From NCBI GenBank assembly GCA_021442155.1, contig JAKCPB010000045.1, positions 310,001-374,000 of the forward strand: DNA of 64,000 bases. Direction: 5' to 3'. Source of the stretch: Cymbidium sinense (lineage: Eukaryota; Streptophyta; Magnoliopsida; Asparagales; Orchidaceae). This document shows, piece by piece, positions 24,856 to 35,559 of this stretch. The notes below the pieces were generated by a model. That model ran no database searches. It was given only the letters and a program-made list of their open reading frames with translations, and was not told the DNA's origin. Both the position numbers and the translations under genes were made by a program. How positions within the stretch are numbered: position 1 is the first letter of the stretch; every line of letters begins with the position of its first letter.

Positions 24856-27364
24856 TTGCATGTTTTACATAAATCTTTCTCTTAAAAGCTTTATTGTTTA
24901 TTTGTGAAAATTATTTAAAAATATTCATATATATATATTCTCTTATATTCGTTTATAGAGTACATTATTGGATTGATCTAAACTTATAAATAGAAGGAGA
25001 CCCCTCCAAGTTGAGGGATTTTTTGGAAATTATTTTTTGCGGAGTCTTTAGATACTTCAAATCAAAGACTTACATTCTCTTTTTTTTTTGTGCTAATTTT
25101 TTTTACATGTTCAATTCCTTTTCTTTTAACCCTTGCTAGGTGGTGTGATCTCAGTAACAATTCAGGATTCAATATTATGTATGTATGCGTGTATGTATAT
25201 GTAGTATATATGTATATATAAGCACAATAACTTGAAGTTTTTTTGAGTTGTTAATGAATCGATCACAACTGAACATAGCTCCTTTTGTGTAATGAACTCA
25301 AACTTTATATTCAACCACAGCTCATCTGACAATCCAGACTAACACTAGTTTTCATATTATGCTGTGCCGCTTCTGGAAGAAGAGAAGTAGCTGGAGAATT
25401 TAAAAAATCTGAGAGAGCTTGCTACTAAAAAATCGGAAAGAAGGGCTTGAGAATAAGTGAGAGAAATAAAAAAAGATTCGTTATGATAGTGAAGTACCAT
25501 CTTTGATGCAATAATAGTACAATTATATCAAAAAATTTATGACAATCTAAATAGTTTAATTGTTTAATTTTGTTTAACATGTTTTTTTTTTGTGCTTTAT
25601 GTTTAGCATAATTAATCTATTTGACAAGATTTTTTGAAATTCGAATGAGTTTCATTAGCCTTATACCTATTATCTAGGATTAGGTTTATGAATCATCATT
25701 TTTTATTCATTTTTCTTGTCTGATTTGATATTTGTTTGATCTACAACTTTTTTTTTTTTCTTTCTAATTATTTCACATGTCTTTTTTTTGATGTATCATA
25801 TACCTTCTATTGTATTGTCATTGAGTAGTTATATTATTTGTCATTGCCTATCTTTGAAAGTTGTTAAATGCTCATATATATAATAGTACTTATTTGTTGA
25901 CTTGACGAGTATATGTTGAGTTGTTATTGCTAGTTCATGTTATTTTGACACTAAATTGGCATGTGTACTTATGGTGTTATGTTGGTGAGATAATAATTTA
26001 TTTTTTTACTTCAAATTTCACTCAACTTGAGTCACTTGAATTTCAACCTATTTAGTAAACAGATCGGATATGTGTTAACTCTATTTAGATCGATTCAGTC
26101 TTAAGTAGAATTTGAACTTGATTGTTAACCCAACTTAACATACTAATAATTTCTAAAAATAAGAAATAATATAACATCTTAATCATATAATATTATGGCC
26201 TTATACAATCCCTAAAATCTAATTAATTGCCAAAAATAAAGTTGTCACTTAATGAGCATTGCTGCAAAACATTTTAGAAAATCTATGACTCTAACCAATA
26301 TGCTATTATCCCTTTTAATAATCTTAGGTAATCCTGGTACAAAATTTATAGATAAATCAACCTATGGAGTACAATGGATTAAAAGAGGAAATATACATTC
26401 ACATGTGTTGTTTAATAATTTTGTTGATCTAAAATGCATGATACTAACAATCTTACAAATAGTACTTAATTTAGGCTATTAAACCTACATTCAAGCAATT
26501 ATGTATTAACTCACGCAGCATGACTAACCAGGTTGGCAGCATGCATTTCTAAAATAATGTGATCATTAAGAGAGACTCTAATAATATAAAGCATATTACA
26601 TTTATGAATATATTCATTTCAGAATATAGTAGAAGGAACATATGACATGGTTTTATGACCATGATAATAAAGTGAGCAGGTCATCAAATACTCTTTCTAA
26701 TATTCTCTTAAAGTAATACACATTAATATGCATAAAAGAGTAGAAGAAACCTTTGGTTAAGTGTATCTAAAGTTGGATTCTTCTTGAATGCTTCAGTTGT
26801 TTGTTCAATGGCTCCTAGATTGTCAGCTCCTCCATTAGTGTCCTTTCATTTAACGATGCTTGATTGGCATAGATAATTACCCATCAGTTTCAATCACCAA
26901 ATACCAATTGAATAATTTTCAGCCATTACTCTTTTTGCTTTCTGCTGTCTTGCTCCAATTATGATAGGGTAACTTTTTGGTGCACTTCTAGCTTCTTCTT
27001 CTTTTTTGAAAATTTATTAAACAGCTGATAGTCAAAGACAAATTTGATTGCTTTCTAGCCTTTTTTTTTTTGTAAGTAAAACAGTCAAAAGTTATCTTAA
27101 ACGTACTCTTGCTCTAATATCAATTCTCTTTTACCTTTTTTCCCTTGAGCCAAGAAGTATTTCATACCAAAGGCTAGTCCCTCACTCCTTTATCCAACAT
27201 CTTCCTCCCCTTAGAAGCCATGCGATGCATCCGAAAAGTGAGATTGTTTTCTCTATTTTACATTGATTTTATTGATGTTTTCAAAAGAAATATAATAGGA
27301 ATGTGCACTTTAATAAACCGTAAACATAAAATCAATCTACTTATTTTTTGTTACAAAACTGATC
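24856..27364. other. Unassigned AT-rich stretch
   Basis: A TATA-like TTATAAATAG at about 24985 resembles the one at 21485. A frame of 76 residues at 26252-26482 has no recognisable domain. The minus strand at 26800-27000 reads short scraps that do not match a family I know. I see no supported gene or complete element. Confidence 0.35.

Positions 27365-27396
<32 letters not shown>
27365..27396. repeat. (TTA)n microsatellite
   Basis: About eleven uninterrupted TTA units. Confidence 0.95.
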
Positions 27397-28108
27397 TGTT
27401 TTAAAAATTGAATTTAATATATTTTTTTTATAAAATATCAATCACATGAAATCAGAGGTCAATCTTAGGAGTTTGACGCCATAATAAATTTATAATAATG
27501 AAGATTTATATTCATCTCACTCAATTTTTGTATATTACATATTCAGTACTTATTTATACAAAATCCAAAATTTTCATAAATAATATTAATATTATTTTAA
27601 ATCATATATATTTTTATGTAAATGTGTTAACATAATCAGAACACAAAATTAAAAAAAAAAACTATTGTATAAAGAAATAACAAATTTATGTATCAGATAT
27701 GTAAAATATATTGGAATTATGTAGTATATATATGTAAATCTCTCATATTAAATATAATAACTATAAATATTAAATTTACCTGAATATGTTAAAAGCTTGG
27801 AAATTCATTTTTTCTGACATATTTCCCGTTAATGTCAACGCAATTGATGGAATTATATATCTTAATTAATTTATTTATTCTTTTTTATATAAATTATAAC
27901 TAAGATATATATAATACTATAAAAAATAAAAGAAAATTTATATATATAGCACATAATTCTTATGCAATTACATATTTTACACATAAAGTTTAATATTTAT
28001 AAATAAGTATTTTTTTACATGGAAATGTGCATTTAAAAAATTAAAGATTTAAATATTATTAATGTAAATAACAAAATATAAGTGTTAGATATATTAATAT
28101 ATATGAAT

Positions 28109-28114
<6 letters not shown>
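27397..28114. other. Very AT-rich intergenic DNA
   Basis: No gene, element end or tandem structure recognised; only AT-rich sequence between two microsatellites. Confidence 0.5.

Positions 28115-28177
<63 letters not shown>
28115..28177. repeat. (TA)n microsatellite
   Basis: About 31 uninterrupted TA units. Confidence 0.95.
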
Positions 28178-28180
<3 letters not shown>

Positions 28181-28738
28181 AATATCTAAAAAATAAATTG
28201 TCAAAATGTGTTCCCAAAAAGCGAGAGAAGCCTAAGAATGCCTTTATTATTATTATTATTATTTTTTTTTTTTTTTTGTAGTTGAATAATTTTTCCTTGA
28301 CCAAAAAATAATGGCCACAAACATCTCACTAAGACGTGTCAAATTGCCAATGGTCATAAATAACAGAAGTCGCGGCGCACACAGAGCCCTTCACTTAAAA
28401 TGGTATTATCCCTTTTATTTTATCGCTAAAAAGACAAATAAAATACATAAATAATATTAACTGTCATGCTTATGAAGTATTTATTTGAGTTATTTTTTAT
28501 ATAATTATTTTTTAAAAAACTTAGTACTTTAATATATTTTAAATATGTGACTAATCGAATTTAAAAGAATATTATTTTTCATTTAAATTTTTTTTATATA
28601 TCTTATGCGACCTTAATTTATATGTATATATTTTTTTGGGGTGAATATGTATATTTTGATTAACGTGGAATTCAATCTTTATATTATGTATAATTTTTTA
28701 AAATATAAAGATTAATTCCAACGTTAATCAACTTTTTT
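28178..28738. other. AT-rich stretch before the 210-bp satellite
   Basis: A short (ATT)n and T-run lies at 28240-28280. An imperfect inverted pair at about 28660 and 28725 (GATTAACGT / ACGTTAATC) could form a hairpin. No gene seen. Confidence 0.45.
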
Positions 28739-29817
28739 TTTATATTGTCGCACTCAAACTTAAAACAGAAAAAAATATCTTCTATATTTTAAATATTAAA
28801 AAGAGTCATTTTTTATTTATATTATTATTTAATTTAGATTTTTTTTAATAATTTTATTTTAAAAAATAAATTATATTTTCTTAAATGATGAAAATAGTTT
28901 AAAGTAATTTTATTATTTTTAAAATAAAAATTATTTTGTACTTACTATCCTTAATCACCACCATCACACTTAAAACAGAAAAAATATCTTTTATATTTTA
29001 AATATTAAAAAGAGTCATTTTTAAAATTTTATTATATATTTAATTTAGATTTTTTAATAATTTTATTTTAAAAAATAAATTATATTTTCTTAAATGATGA
29101 AAATAGTTTAAAGTAAATTTATTATTTTTAAAATAAAAATTACATTGTACTTACTATCCTTAATCACCACCATCACACTTAAAACAGAAAAAAATATCTT
29201 TTATATTTTAAATATTAAAAAGAGTCATTTTTTTTATTTTTATTATATATTTAGTTTAGATTTTTTAATAATTTTATTTTTAAAAATAAATTATATTTTT
29301 TTAAATGGTGAAAATAGCTTAAAGTAATTTTATTATTTCTAAAATAACAATTACATTGTACTTACTATCCTTAATCACCCCATCACACTTAAAACAGAAA
29401 AAATATCTTTTATATTTTAAATATTAAAAAGAGCCATTTTTTTAATTTTTATTATATATTTAGTTTAAATTTTTTAATAATTTTATTTTAAAAAATAAAT
29501 TATATTTTATTAAATGATGAAAATAGCTTAAAGTAATTTTATTATTTTTAAAATAAAAATTACATTGTACTTACTATCCTTAATCACCACCATCACACTT
29601 AAAACAGAAAAAAATATCTTTTATATTTTAAATATTAAAAAGAGTCATTTTTTAATTTCTATTATATATTTAAATTAGATTTTTTAATAATTTTATTTTA
29701 AAAAATAAATTATATTTTCTTAGATGATGAAAATAGTTTAAAGTAATTTTATTATTTTTAAAATAAAAATTACATTGTACTTTCTATCCTAAATCACCAC
29801 CATCACACTTAAAACAC
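28739..29817. repeat. 210-bp satellite, five full units
   Basis: The marker TAAAACAG (TAAAACAC in the last) occurs at 28761, 28971, 29180, 29390, 29600 and 29810, so the spacing is 210, 209, 210, 210 and 210. Units are over 90% identical by eye and very AT-rich, with a conserved CACCACCATCACACTT phrase. The last partial unit ends at the TAA that borders the Harbinger element at 29821, which suggests that the element landed in the array or at its edge. No unit is seen beyond the element's other end. Confidence 0.93.
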
Positions 29818-30429
29818 TAAGGGCCCATTTGGGGTCACGTCACAGTTTTGTCGCGTCGTGAAAAAGTGACGCGACACTATTTGGGGACTACGATAATGCT
29901 GCTTTCGGCTCCATTTCCTGTTCGAAAATGGGATTTTCTAACCGAGGGATGCCGACCACATTTACTATCTGCAAGGAATTTTTACCCTGCTAGCCCTCGC
30001 CTCAACCCCGTGACCTCGAAATTTATAACTCCGTTGCCCTTCGCTTACAGCCGTCTTTCGTTCCCAAGTAGGTGTGTTCTGATCGTTATCTTCACTTCTT
30101 TACGGTATCACCTATGATCTGTTATTTCTTTCTACATGGTTTCACTCTTATGGTGTATTTTATCTCATTGTTTCCTAGGTTTCATCCTACATTTGTAGTT
30201 CTTAATGAAGTGAGTTTTCTTCTCTTCTTTCTCCTCTATTGCAGTTGTAATCAAGTCAGATGTGGCTATTTTGTTTACTATTTCTATTAGCAATTAAAGG
30301 CTGTGGTGTTTTCAGGGAATTTTGGGGATCTGCATTCTTTGTAGTTCCAATTAAAATGATTCATGCTCTCTTCTTTCCCCTGTATTACACTTGTAATCAA
30401 ATTAGCACTGGCTATTTCGTTTCCCATTT

Positions 30430-31060
30430 GTATTAGCTATTATCAGGCTGAGCTATTTTGGGAGGAATTGGGCTGCTGCTCCTTGGGATGGACTGGTTGG
30501 GTGGTTAGCTTGGTGATTGGTCTGTTATGGATGTGGCATGTTCTGGGATGATGATATGTTGTGTTGTCGGTTGGTTATGTGGTTGGCCTGTTGTTCCTGA
30601 TTCTAGCTTGTTCTGAGCTGCTGCTCCTTGGGATGGATTGGTTAGGTGGTTGGCTTGGTGATTGGCATGTTGTTCCTAATTCTAGCTTGTTGGGTTGCTT
30701 CTCCTTGGGATAGATTGGTTGGGTGGTTGGCTTCGTGATTGGCCTGTTGTTGATGTTTATGGCATGTTCTAGGATGATGCTATGTTATGTTCTCGATTGA
30801 CTGTGTGGTTGGCCTATTGTTCCTGTTTCTAGCATGATCTAGGCTATTGTTCCTATGTTCAGTTGTTGGTTGGGTGGTTGGCTTGGTGATTGGCCTACTA
30901 TTGATATTTGTGGCCTGTTCTGGGATGATGCTATCTTGTGTTCTCGGTTGGCTGTGTCGTTAGCCTGTTGTTCTTGATTCTAGCGTGATCTGGGCTACTT
31001 GGCCTGATGTTGTTGATTGGCCTGCTGCTGCTGATTAGCGTACTGTGTGGTTAACTATGG
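30430..31060. repeat. GT-rich minisatellite inside the Harbinger-family element
   Basis: The phrase TGGTTGGGTGGTTGGCTT and neighbours recur irregularly from 30490. A longer marker, TGTTCTGGGATGATGCTAT, recurs near 30539, 30765 and 30915. The period is about 150 bases, with half-units of about 75 gained or lost. Upstream, 30232-30318 and 30378-30462 form another diverged duplicate. Confidence 0.8.
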
Positions 31061-31821
31061 TCTAGTTCTGTTGTATCTTTATTTTCATGCATGGGTTTGT
31101 TGCATTTTTTATTGCTGATGGTGGTTTGTATCTTGTTGGGTGTGTGGTATCTAGTCCTGGTGCTTGGTAGCTGATTCTCTATGGTAGGTGTTTTGGCTAT
31201 GATGTCATTGATATTTTCATTTCTATCTTTAGAGCTGGTAGCATTTAATATGATTGTAACTCTTATTTTGGAAGTTTGGATACTCACATATAATGTTGTT
31301 CCTTGGGATGTATTTTGACTAAGCATGAGCCTTCCTTCTTATTTCTCTCTAATGTCTCTTCATATACTTGCTTATTTATTTTTTGAGCTTCTTACAGGTA
31401 TTTTTTACAGATGAGCCTTGCAGTGGTTTTGTTATTTTCTCATGAGGGCCCTAGTGGGCTTGTTGATTTTCGCTTTTATTTTTTTCTTTATTCTAATTTT
31501 GTATTAGATAAGGGAATTTCTGTAGTTGAATTATTGTAGCTCTTAGGAGCATTAGCTTTGATATTTTTCCCCTTTAAGGATTGTGTATATTCATTCTATG
31601 ACAATAAAATATCCATCTTTTTTGTGAATAATAAATATATTAAGCTTTGGAAATATGTCTTCAAATCTTACATCTTTAAGTTATCTTTATTGTTTCAAAT
31701 CTTATATCATATATATATTTTTTTATAAATAGCTACTTAATTATCATTTTTGAATTGTTTTGTAATGTCACCCGACTCATATTAATATTTTCACTGCTTA
31801 TACAAACTTATCTTAGGAAAT

Positions 31822-32147
31822 ATGAGTTCAAGGATCTCTATTGCCTCTACCTCCAGACCTGTGTATTGCAACTGTAGTTTGCAATGTTATGTATTCACCT
31901 ATTATAAGGAAATTAATTTTATGAGAAGATTTTTCAGGTGTCCAAGAAATAGAACAGAATATGATTGCAACTATTTCAGATAAGTTGACGAATACGAGGG
32001 TGACACCTCAAGCAGTGATGATGCTTGGAGGGTACTATTGGAGAAATTTTTTTTTTAAAAATTGATCAATTGGATAAAAGACTTAATATTTTGATCGCAT
32101 TAGTTATTGTACTTATAATTTTAATAGTATTGTTATTTATTAAGTAA
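31822..32147 (+). pseudogene. GRF-type zinc finger with C-terminal membrane segment, broken
   Basis: From the ATG at 31822 the frame reads a Ser-rich start, then PVYCNCSLQCYVFTYY, MRRFFRCPRN and DCNYFR. The four zinc-binding cysteines of a GRF zinc finger (CxC, CP, DCxYF) are all kept. A stop at 31981 stands where the family usually has Trp before VDE. After it the frame continues VDEYEGDTSSSDDAW. Past a T-rich run, in a shifted frame, QLDKRLNILIALVIVL and more hydrophobic residues follow, ending at 32147: a short heptad region and one membrane span. GRF fingers bind nucleic acid. The combination with a C-terminal helix is common in short plant proteins of unknown role. Two lesions make it a probable pseudogene. 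Confidence 0.68.
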
Positions 32148-32420
32148 TTTTATTTGTTAAGTGATGTATAGTCTCTTAATGTAATTTACTTGATTTATTA
32201 TTACTCACCTTAGTAGTTATCCTACTTTTCATAATTTTGTTTCATATTATTTAGCTTATATGCTCATAGGAATATTTTAGTCTTTTCTGCACAAACAACT
32301 GCAGCACAACAGATTTTGAATTGAATTTTTCAAATAAAATCACAGCTTCAGCAACAACTTCATGTCATCAGCTTCTCCTGCAACAACTTCACAGTTGTAG
32401 TTGCCCCAAACAAGCACTAA

Positions 32421-32672
32421 GAGTCTATTTAGGATAGCTTCAGATGTTTAAAATGACAGTAATGATGGTGTTACAGAAAAATCTGCTATTTAGAAAACTA
32501 TGATGAGCTCACAAATTTTTTTATTTTCAAAAAGTCAAACTGTAGCTTTCTAGCCACCATTGCAAAAACACAGCTTTCTCATCACAAATTTTTCAAAAAG
32601 TTGGCCAAACGTAATTTTTCCAAACAGAATTGTAGTGCGATGCAGCATCGCACCGCCACACCAAATGCCCCG
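32421..32672. mobile_element. Possible Tourist-like MITE
   Basis: This segment of about 250 bases runs from GAGTCTATTTAGG to CACCAAATGCCCCG and has TAA on both sides (32418-32420 and 32673-32675). The ends are only weakly inverted repeats of each other. It abuts the larger Harbinger-family element and shares its TAA. There is no coding. Confidence 0.35.
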
Positions 32673-32747
32673 TAAATCTCTACCATTCACTATTGATTGG
32701 TATCTGTTGACCTCCACATATGTGTCATAAATCAAGATAAGTCCACA

Positions 32748-33420
32748 AGTCAAATTCGATGAACTTCGGAGGTGACAGTGCACAAATCGAGGCTCAAATA
32801 CACTGGACGTCATTGAAAATGATCGAAATGACCTCTGATTGATGAACGGACTTCGCCATCGCATTCAAAATGTCGAAATTGATTGAAATATAGATATTGC
32901 AAAGTCTAATGATCAATTGATTAAGCGCTCGACATCAATGTATCGACATGCATATCAAAGTTGGGAAGCTGCGACGAGGACCAAATGACATTCGTTCATG
33001 AAATTGATTACGTCGTTAGCTATAAAATATCGAAATATATTAAATGAGACTATTCACGCTCAATTCGGACGAGTCTGTGAAAATATCGAGTGATTTGAAG
33101 TGACAACACGTAAATCAAGGCTGAAATGCACTAGACGTCATCAAATCAACTCAAATGATCTCCGATCGACGAACGGACTTCGCCATCGCATTCAAAATGT
33201 CGAAATTGGTCAAAATATAAATATTGCAAAGTCTAATGATCAATCGATCAAGCGCTCGAGTCATCAACGTGTCTACACGCATATCGAGATCAGGAGCTGC
33301 CGACAAGAATCAAATGATCTCCTTTCACAAAATTGATTGCACCATTGGCTTTGAAACATTGAAATATACCAAATAAGACTGTTCGCACTCAATTTGGATG
33401 AGTTTACGCGAAAATCGAGT
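32748..33420. repeat. Tandem duplication, unit about 327 bp
   Basis: The phrase CGGACTTCGCCATCGCATTC occurs at 32847 and 33174, 327 bases apart, and the flanking sequence aligns over the whole unit with about 80% identity by eye. A decayed third start may follow at 33420. Frames at 33100-33336 and elsewhere look like by-products of the array. Confidence 0.85.
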
Positions 33421-33639
33421 GAGCAAAAGCGGCGATGCGCATTTTGAGCTTAAATTGACTCATGGACCGACCAACCAAGAGGCTCCAATCAAAACAAACA
33501 ACACGCCGTAATAAAATTACCCTAAATCGATATATATATTGACTATATGTATTTATCGATGCGAAATCCACATTTAAATCGTTTAGTAAATTCAAAATTT
33601 ATTAAAAAAATTTCAAATTATCCTCACTCAGCAATCGCC

Positions 33640-34470
33640 TCCCCTCTGCTTGCAGCGCTCTCTCTCCCGTCGGAAACGAAAAACGCAGGTAATTCCCTCT
33701 TGATTTCCGGTGTTCCACTGTTCCGACCTGTTCTCTATCGACCGCCACCGCAACCCGCCATTACGTAAATTTCTCGCCGTCCTGCGCACGCGCAGCAGTC
33801 ACGCAGCCGATCGCCAGAAACCCGCTTCTCGCCTCGGCCGTAACCCGCTCCGTCCACTATTCCGCTGCACAATCGTACCCGCAAAGCCTTCCGCCAACAA
33901 TCCCGTTCCAATTCCTCGGCAGCAATGAGTTCCACGCATCCCGCCATGACCCGCCGCCGGCAACATCCCGTTCTGGCGCGATCCGACGTTGTCCGGCGCA
34001 ACCCACCCGCGCGACCCACTGAATCCCGCGACTGCACTCAGCCTGCCAGTGCGCTTCGACCCGACCCGCGGCCCGATCCGCAGCCGTACGGCCCGATCCG
34101 ACCGCGCGATCCCGCCGACCCGAACTGCGCGAACCCAGCCTGCAGTCCCGCAAGGCCCTACCCGCGACCCGTTGGTGCGTTTCCTCCCGCCGCTCCGACC
34201 CCTCCGCCAACCCGGCCCGCGCGTCCCGATGCGCAAACCCGCTGTCCAGCGCAAAACCCACCGGCCCACCGTCCAATTCCGACCCGCGCGCGCTGTCCGT
34301 CCGTTCTGCGCCAGACCCGTGACCCGCTGACCAGCCCGCTGCCGCAGGCCACTGTTAGGGCCCATTCTGTGCAATCTAGCTGGCAAACTTGACCCGTTCT
34401 GTGCAAACCCGATCCGTTCTGCACAATCTAGCCCACTAACCTGCAGCCTGCTGCACTCCCTCCTTCTTAT
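33640..34470. other. GC-rich block, dense in GACCCG words, open on both strands
   Basis: Strongly GC- and CpG-rich against an AT-rich background. Long frames exist on both strands: 155 residues plus at 33925-34392, and 233 residues minus at 33799-34500. The plus frame is Pro/Arg-rich and the minus frame Gly/Arg-rich, which is what GC-rich sequence with few stop words produces. GACCCG-like words recur irregularly from 34050. CGTTCTGTGCAA-type words recur at 34360-34440. A possible donor (ACGCAGGTAATT) lies at about 33683. I cannot assign a function; a captured gene promoter or first exon, or a retrotransposon leader, are both possible. Confidence 0.4.
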
Positions 34471-34619
34471 AGCCTGCAAGATGCCGCTCTCTATGCTCAT
34501 AAGGGCATACCGAGTAAGTCTACCATTTGAAGAAAGAAAATGACGTTGTAGGGGCGAAGTTTGATAATGAAAGAAAAAAATTATATATGCATATTGTTTT
34601 ACGTAGAGCTGAAGTCATA

Positions 34620-35215
34620 CGCCATCGCGACGACGGATGAAATTTGACCGTAGATTGACGCCGCTACGCTTCATCGAGCGCATGTGATCAGGCCTCGCCA
34701 TGCTCATCGATGCGACAAGATGAAATCTACCGTGGCTCGCAAAGACACCACTACGCCTCATCGGCATCAGTAATTGAATGCTTACGCTCATCGCGACGTA
34801 ACGATTGAAGATTGGAGAAACCAACCGCCACGCCATCATGGCGACGCAGCCAAAATAGTTATGTACCCCATGCGGGATGACAAATACTACCGAAATATTA
34901 TCGAAATTTGAAATATTTGCATATATACATTTGCTTTTATGCGCAGGACAAGACTCATCGGCGTAATGGACCAAGATCGGCCGATGTGCTTCAAAATACT
35001 AACCGCCATGCTCGCCGTGGCATGACGCAGGCCAAAATAGTCAGATTTCACGCGGACGACGGAATCTTTAAAATCCGCAAAATTTGGAATATTTGCATAT
35101 ACATTTGCTTTTATGCAGGTGATTGAAGATCTCGTTATGCTCATCGTATAACGGATTAAGTCGGGTGTAATACCAACCGCCACGCCATCGTATGCGATGC
35201 AAGCCAACACCCGCG
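34620..35215. repeat. Tandem repeat, unit about 176 bp, about three copies
   Basis: The phrase AACCGCCA occurs at 34823, 35001 and 35175 (spacing 178 and 174). AATATTTGCATAT occurs at 34912 and 35088 (spacing 176). A GCTCATCG-type word recurs at roughly half that spacing at the left side. The ORFs found here on both strands repeat the same residues and are not independent genes. Confidence 0.8.
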
Positions 35216-35559
35216 TCTAAACAGGGATAACGCTGGGAGGCTGCTAAAATTACGTCAAATCTTTTGATTAAAAAAAATAGGAGAATAAAATGAATCGACT
35301 TAAGAATGTTAAACAAGAAAACCTAAAGCTAAAATTCAAATTAAAAACTCTAAACAACAAAGGGGAGGAAAATAGCATAAAATAAATGCAAAAGTAAAAT
35401 AAAAAAGAGGGGGGAAATGAAAGCTACTCTGAGAGATAAATCTTCTTTTAAAACAACAAGTTAAACTGTCTTTTAGAATCAAATCAAAATGCATTCTACT
35501 CAGATCAGAACACATTGTACAAACAAGGTGTTAATTTAGCATTCAAATACACCATGGGC
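35216..35559. other. AT-rich spacer before family X copy 2
   Basis: No gene or repeat recognised apart from A-rich runs near 35270-35410. Confidence 0.4.

Larger units (their letters stand above)
29821..32417 (+). mobile_element. Harbinger-family element (2.6 kb) carrying a GRF zinc-finger ORF
   Basis: The ends read GGGCCCATTTGGGG (29821) and, on the other strand, GTGCTTGTTTGGGG (ending 32417). TAA lies outside each end (29818-29820 and 32418-32420). The last 150 bases, reverse-complemented, match the left end of the 10.6-kb element at 6972, including the phrases CAAAATCTG and TTTGTGCAGAAA. No transposase is present. In its place are a GC-richer leader, a GT-rich minisatellite (30430-31060) and a short GRF zinc-finger frame (31822-32147). 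It would depend on a related transposase to move. Confidence 0.75.

Noticed and set aside
26252..26482. 76-residue plus frame as a gene
   Set aside because: No domain, no splice context, and AT-rich chance frames of this size are common here.
28059..28304. 81-residue minus frame
   Set aside because: It is read through the TA and ATT microsatellites (Tyr-Ile repeats).
33799..34500. 233-residue minus frame and overlapping plus frames as protein genes
   Set aside because: Both strands are open at once because the sequence is GC-rich with few stop words. The translations are low-complexity Arg/Gly and Arg/Pro and match no family.
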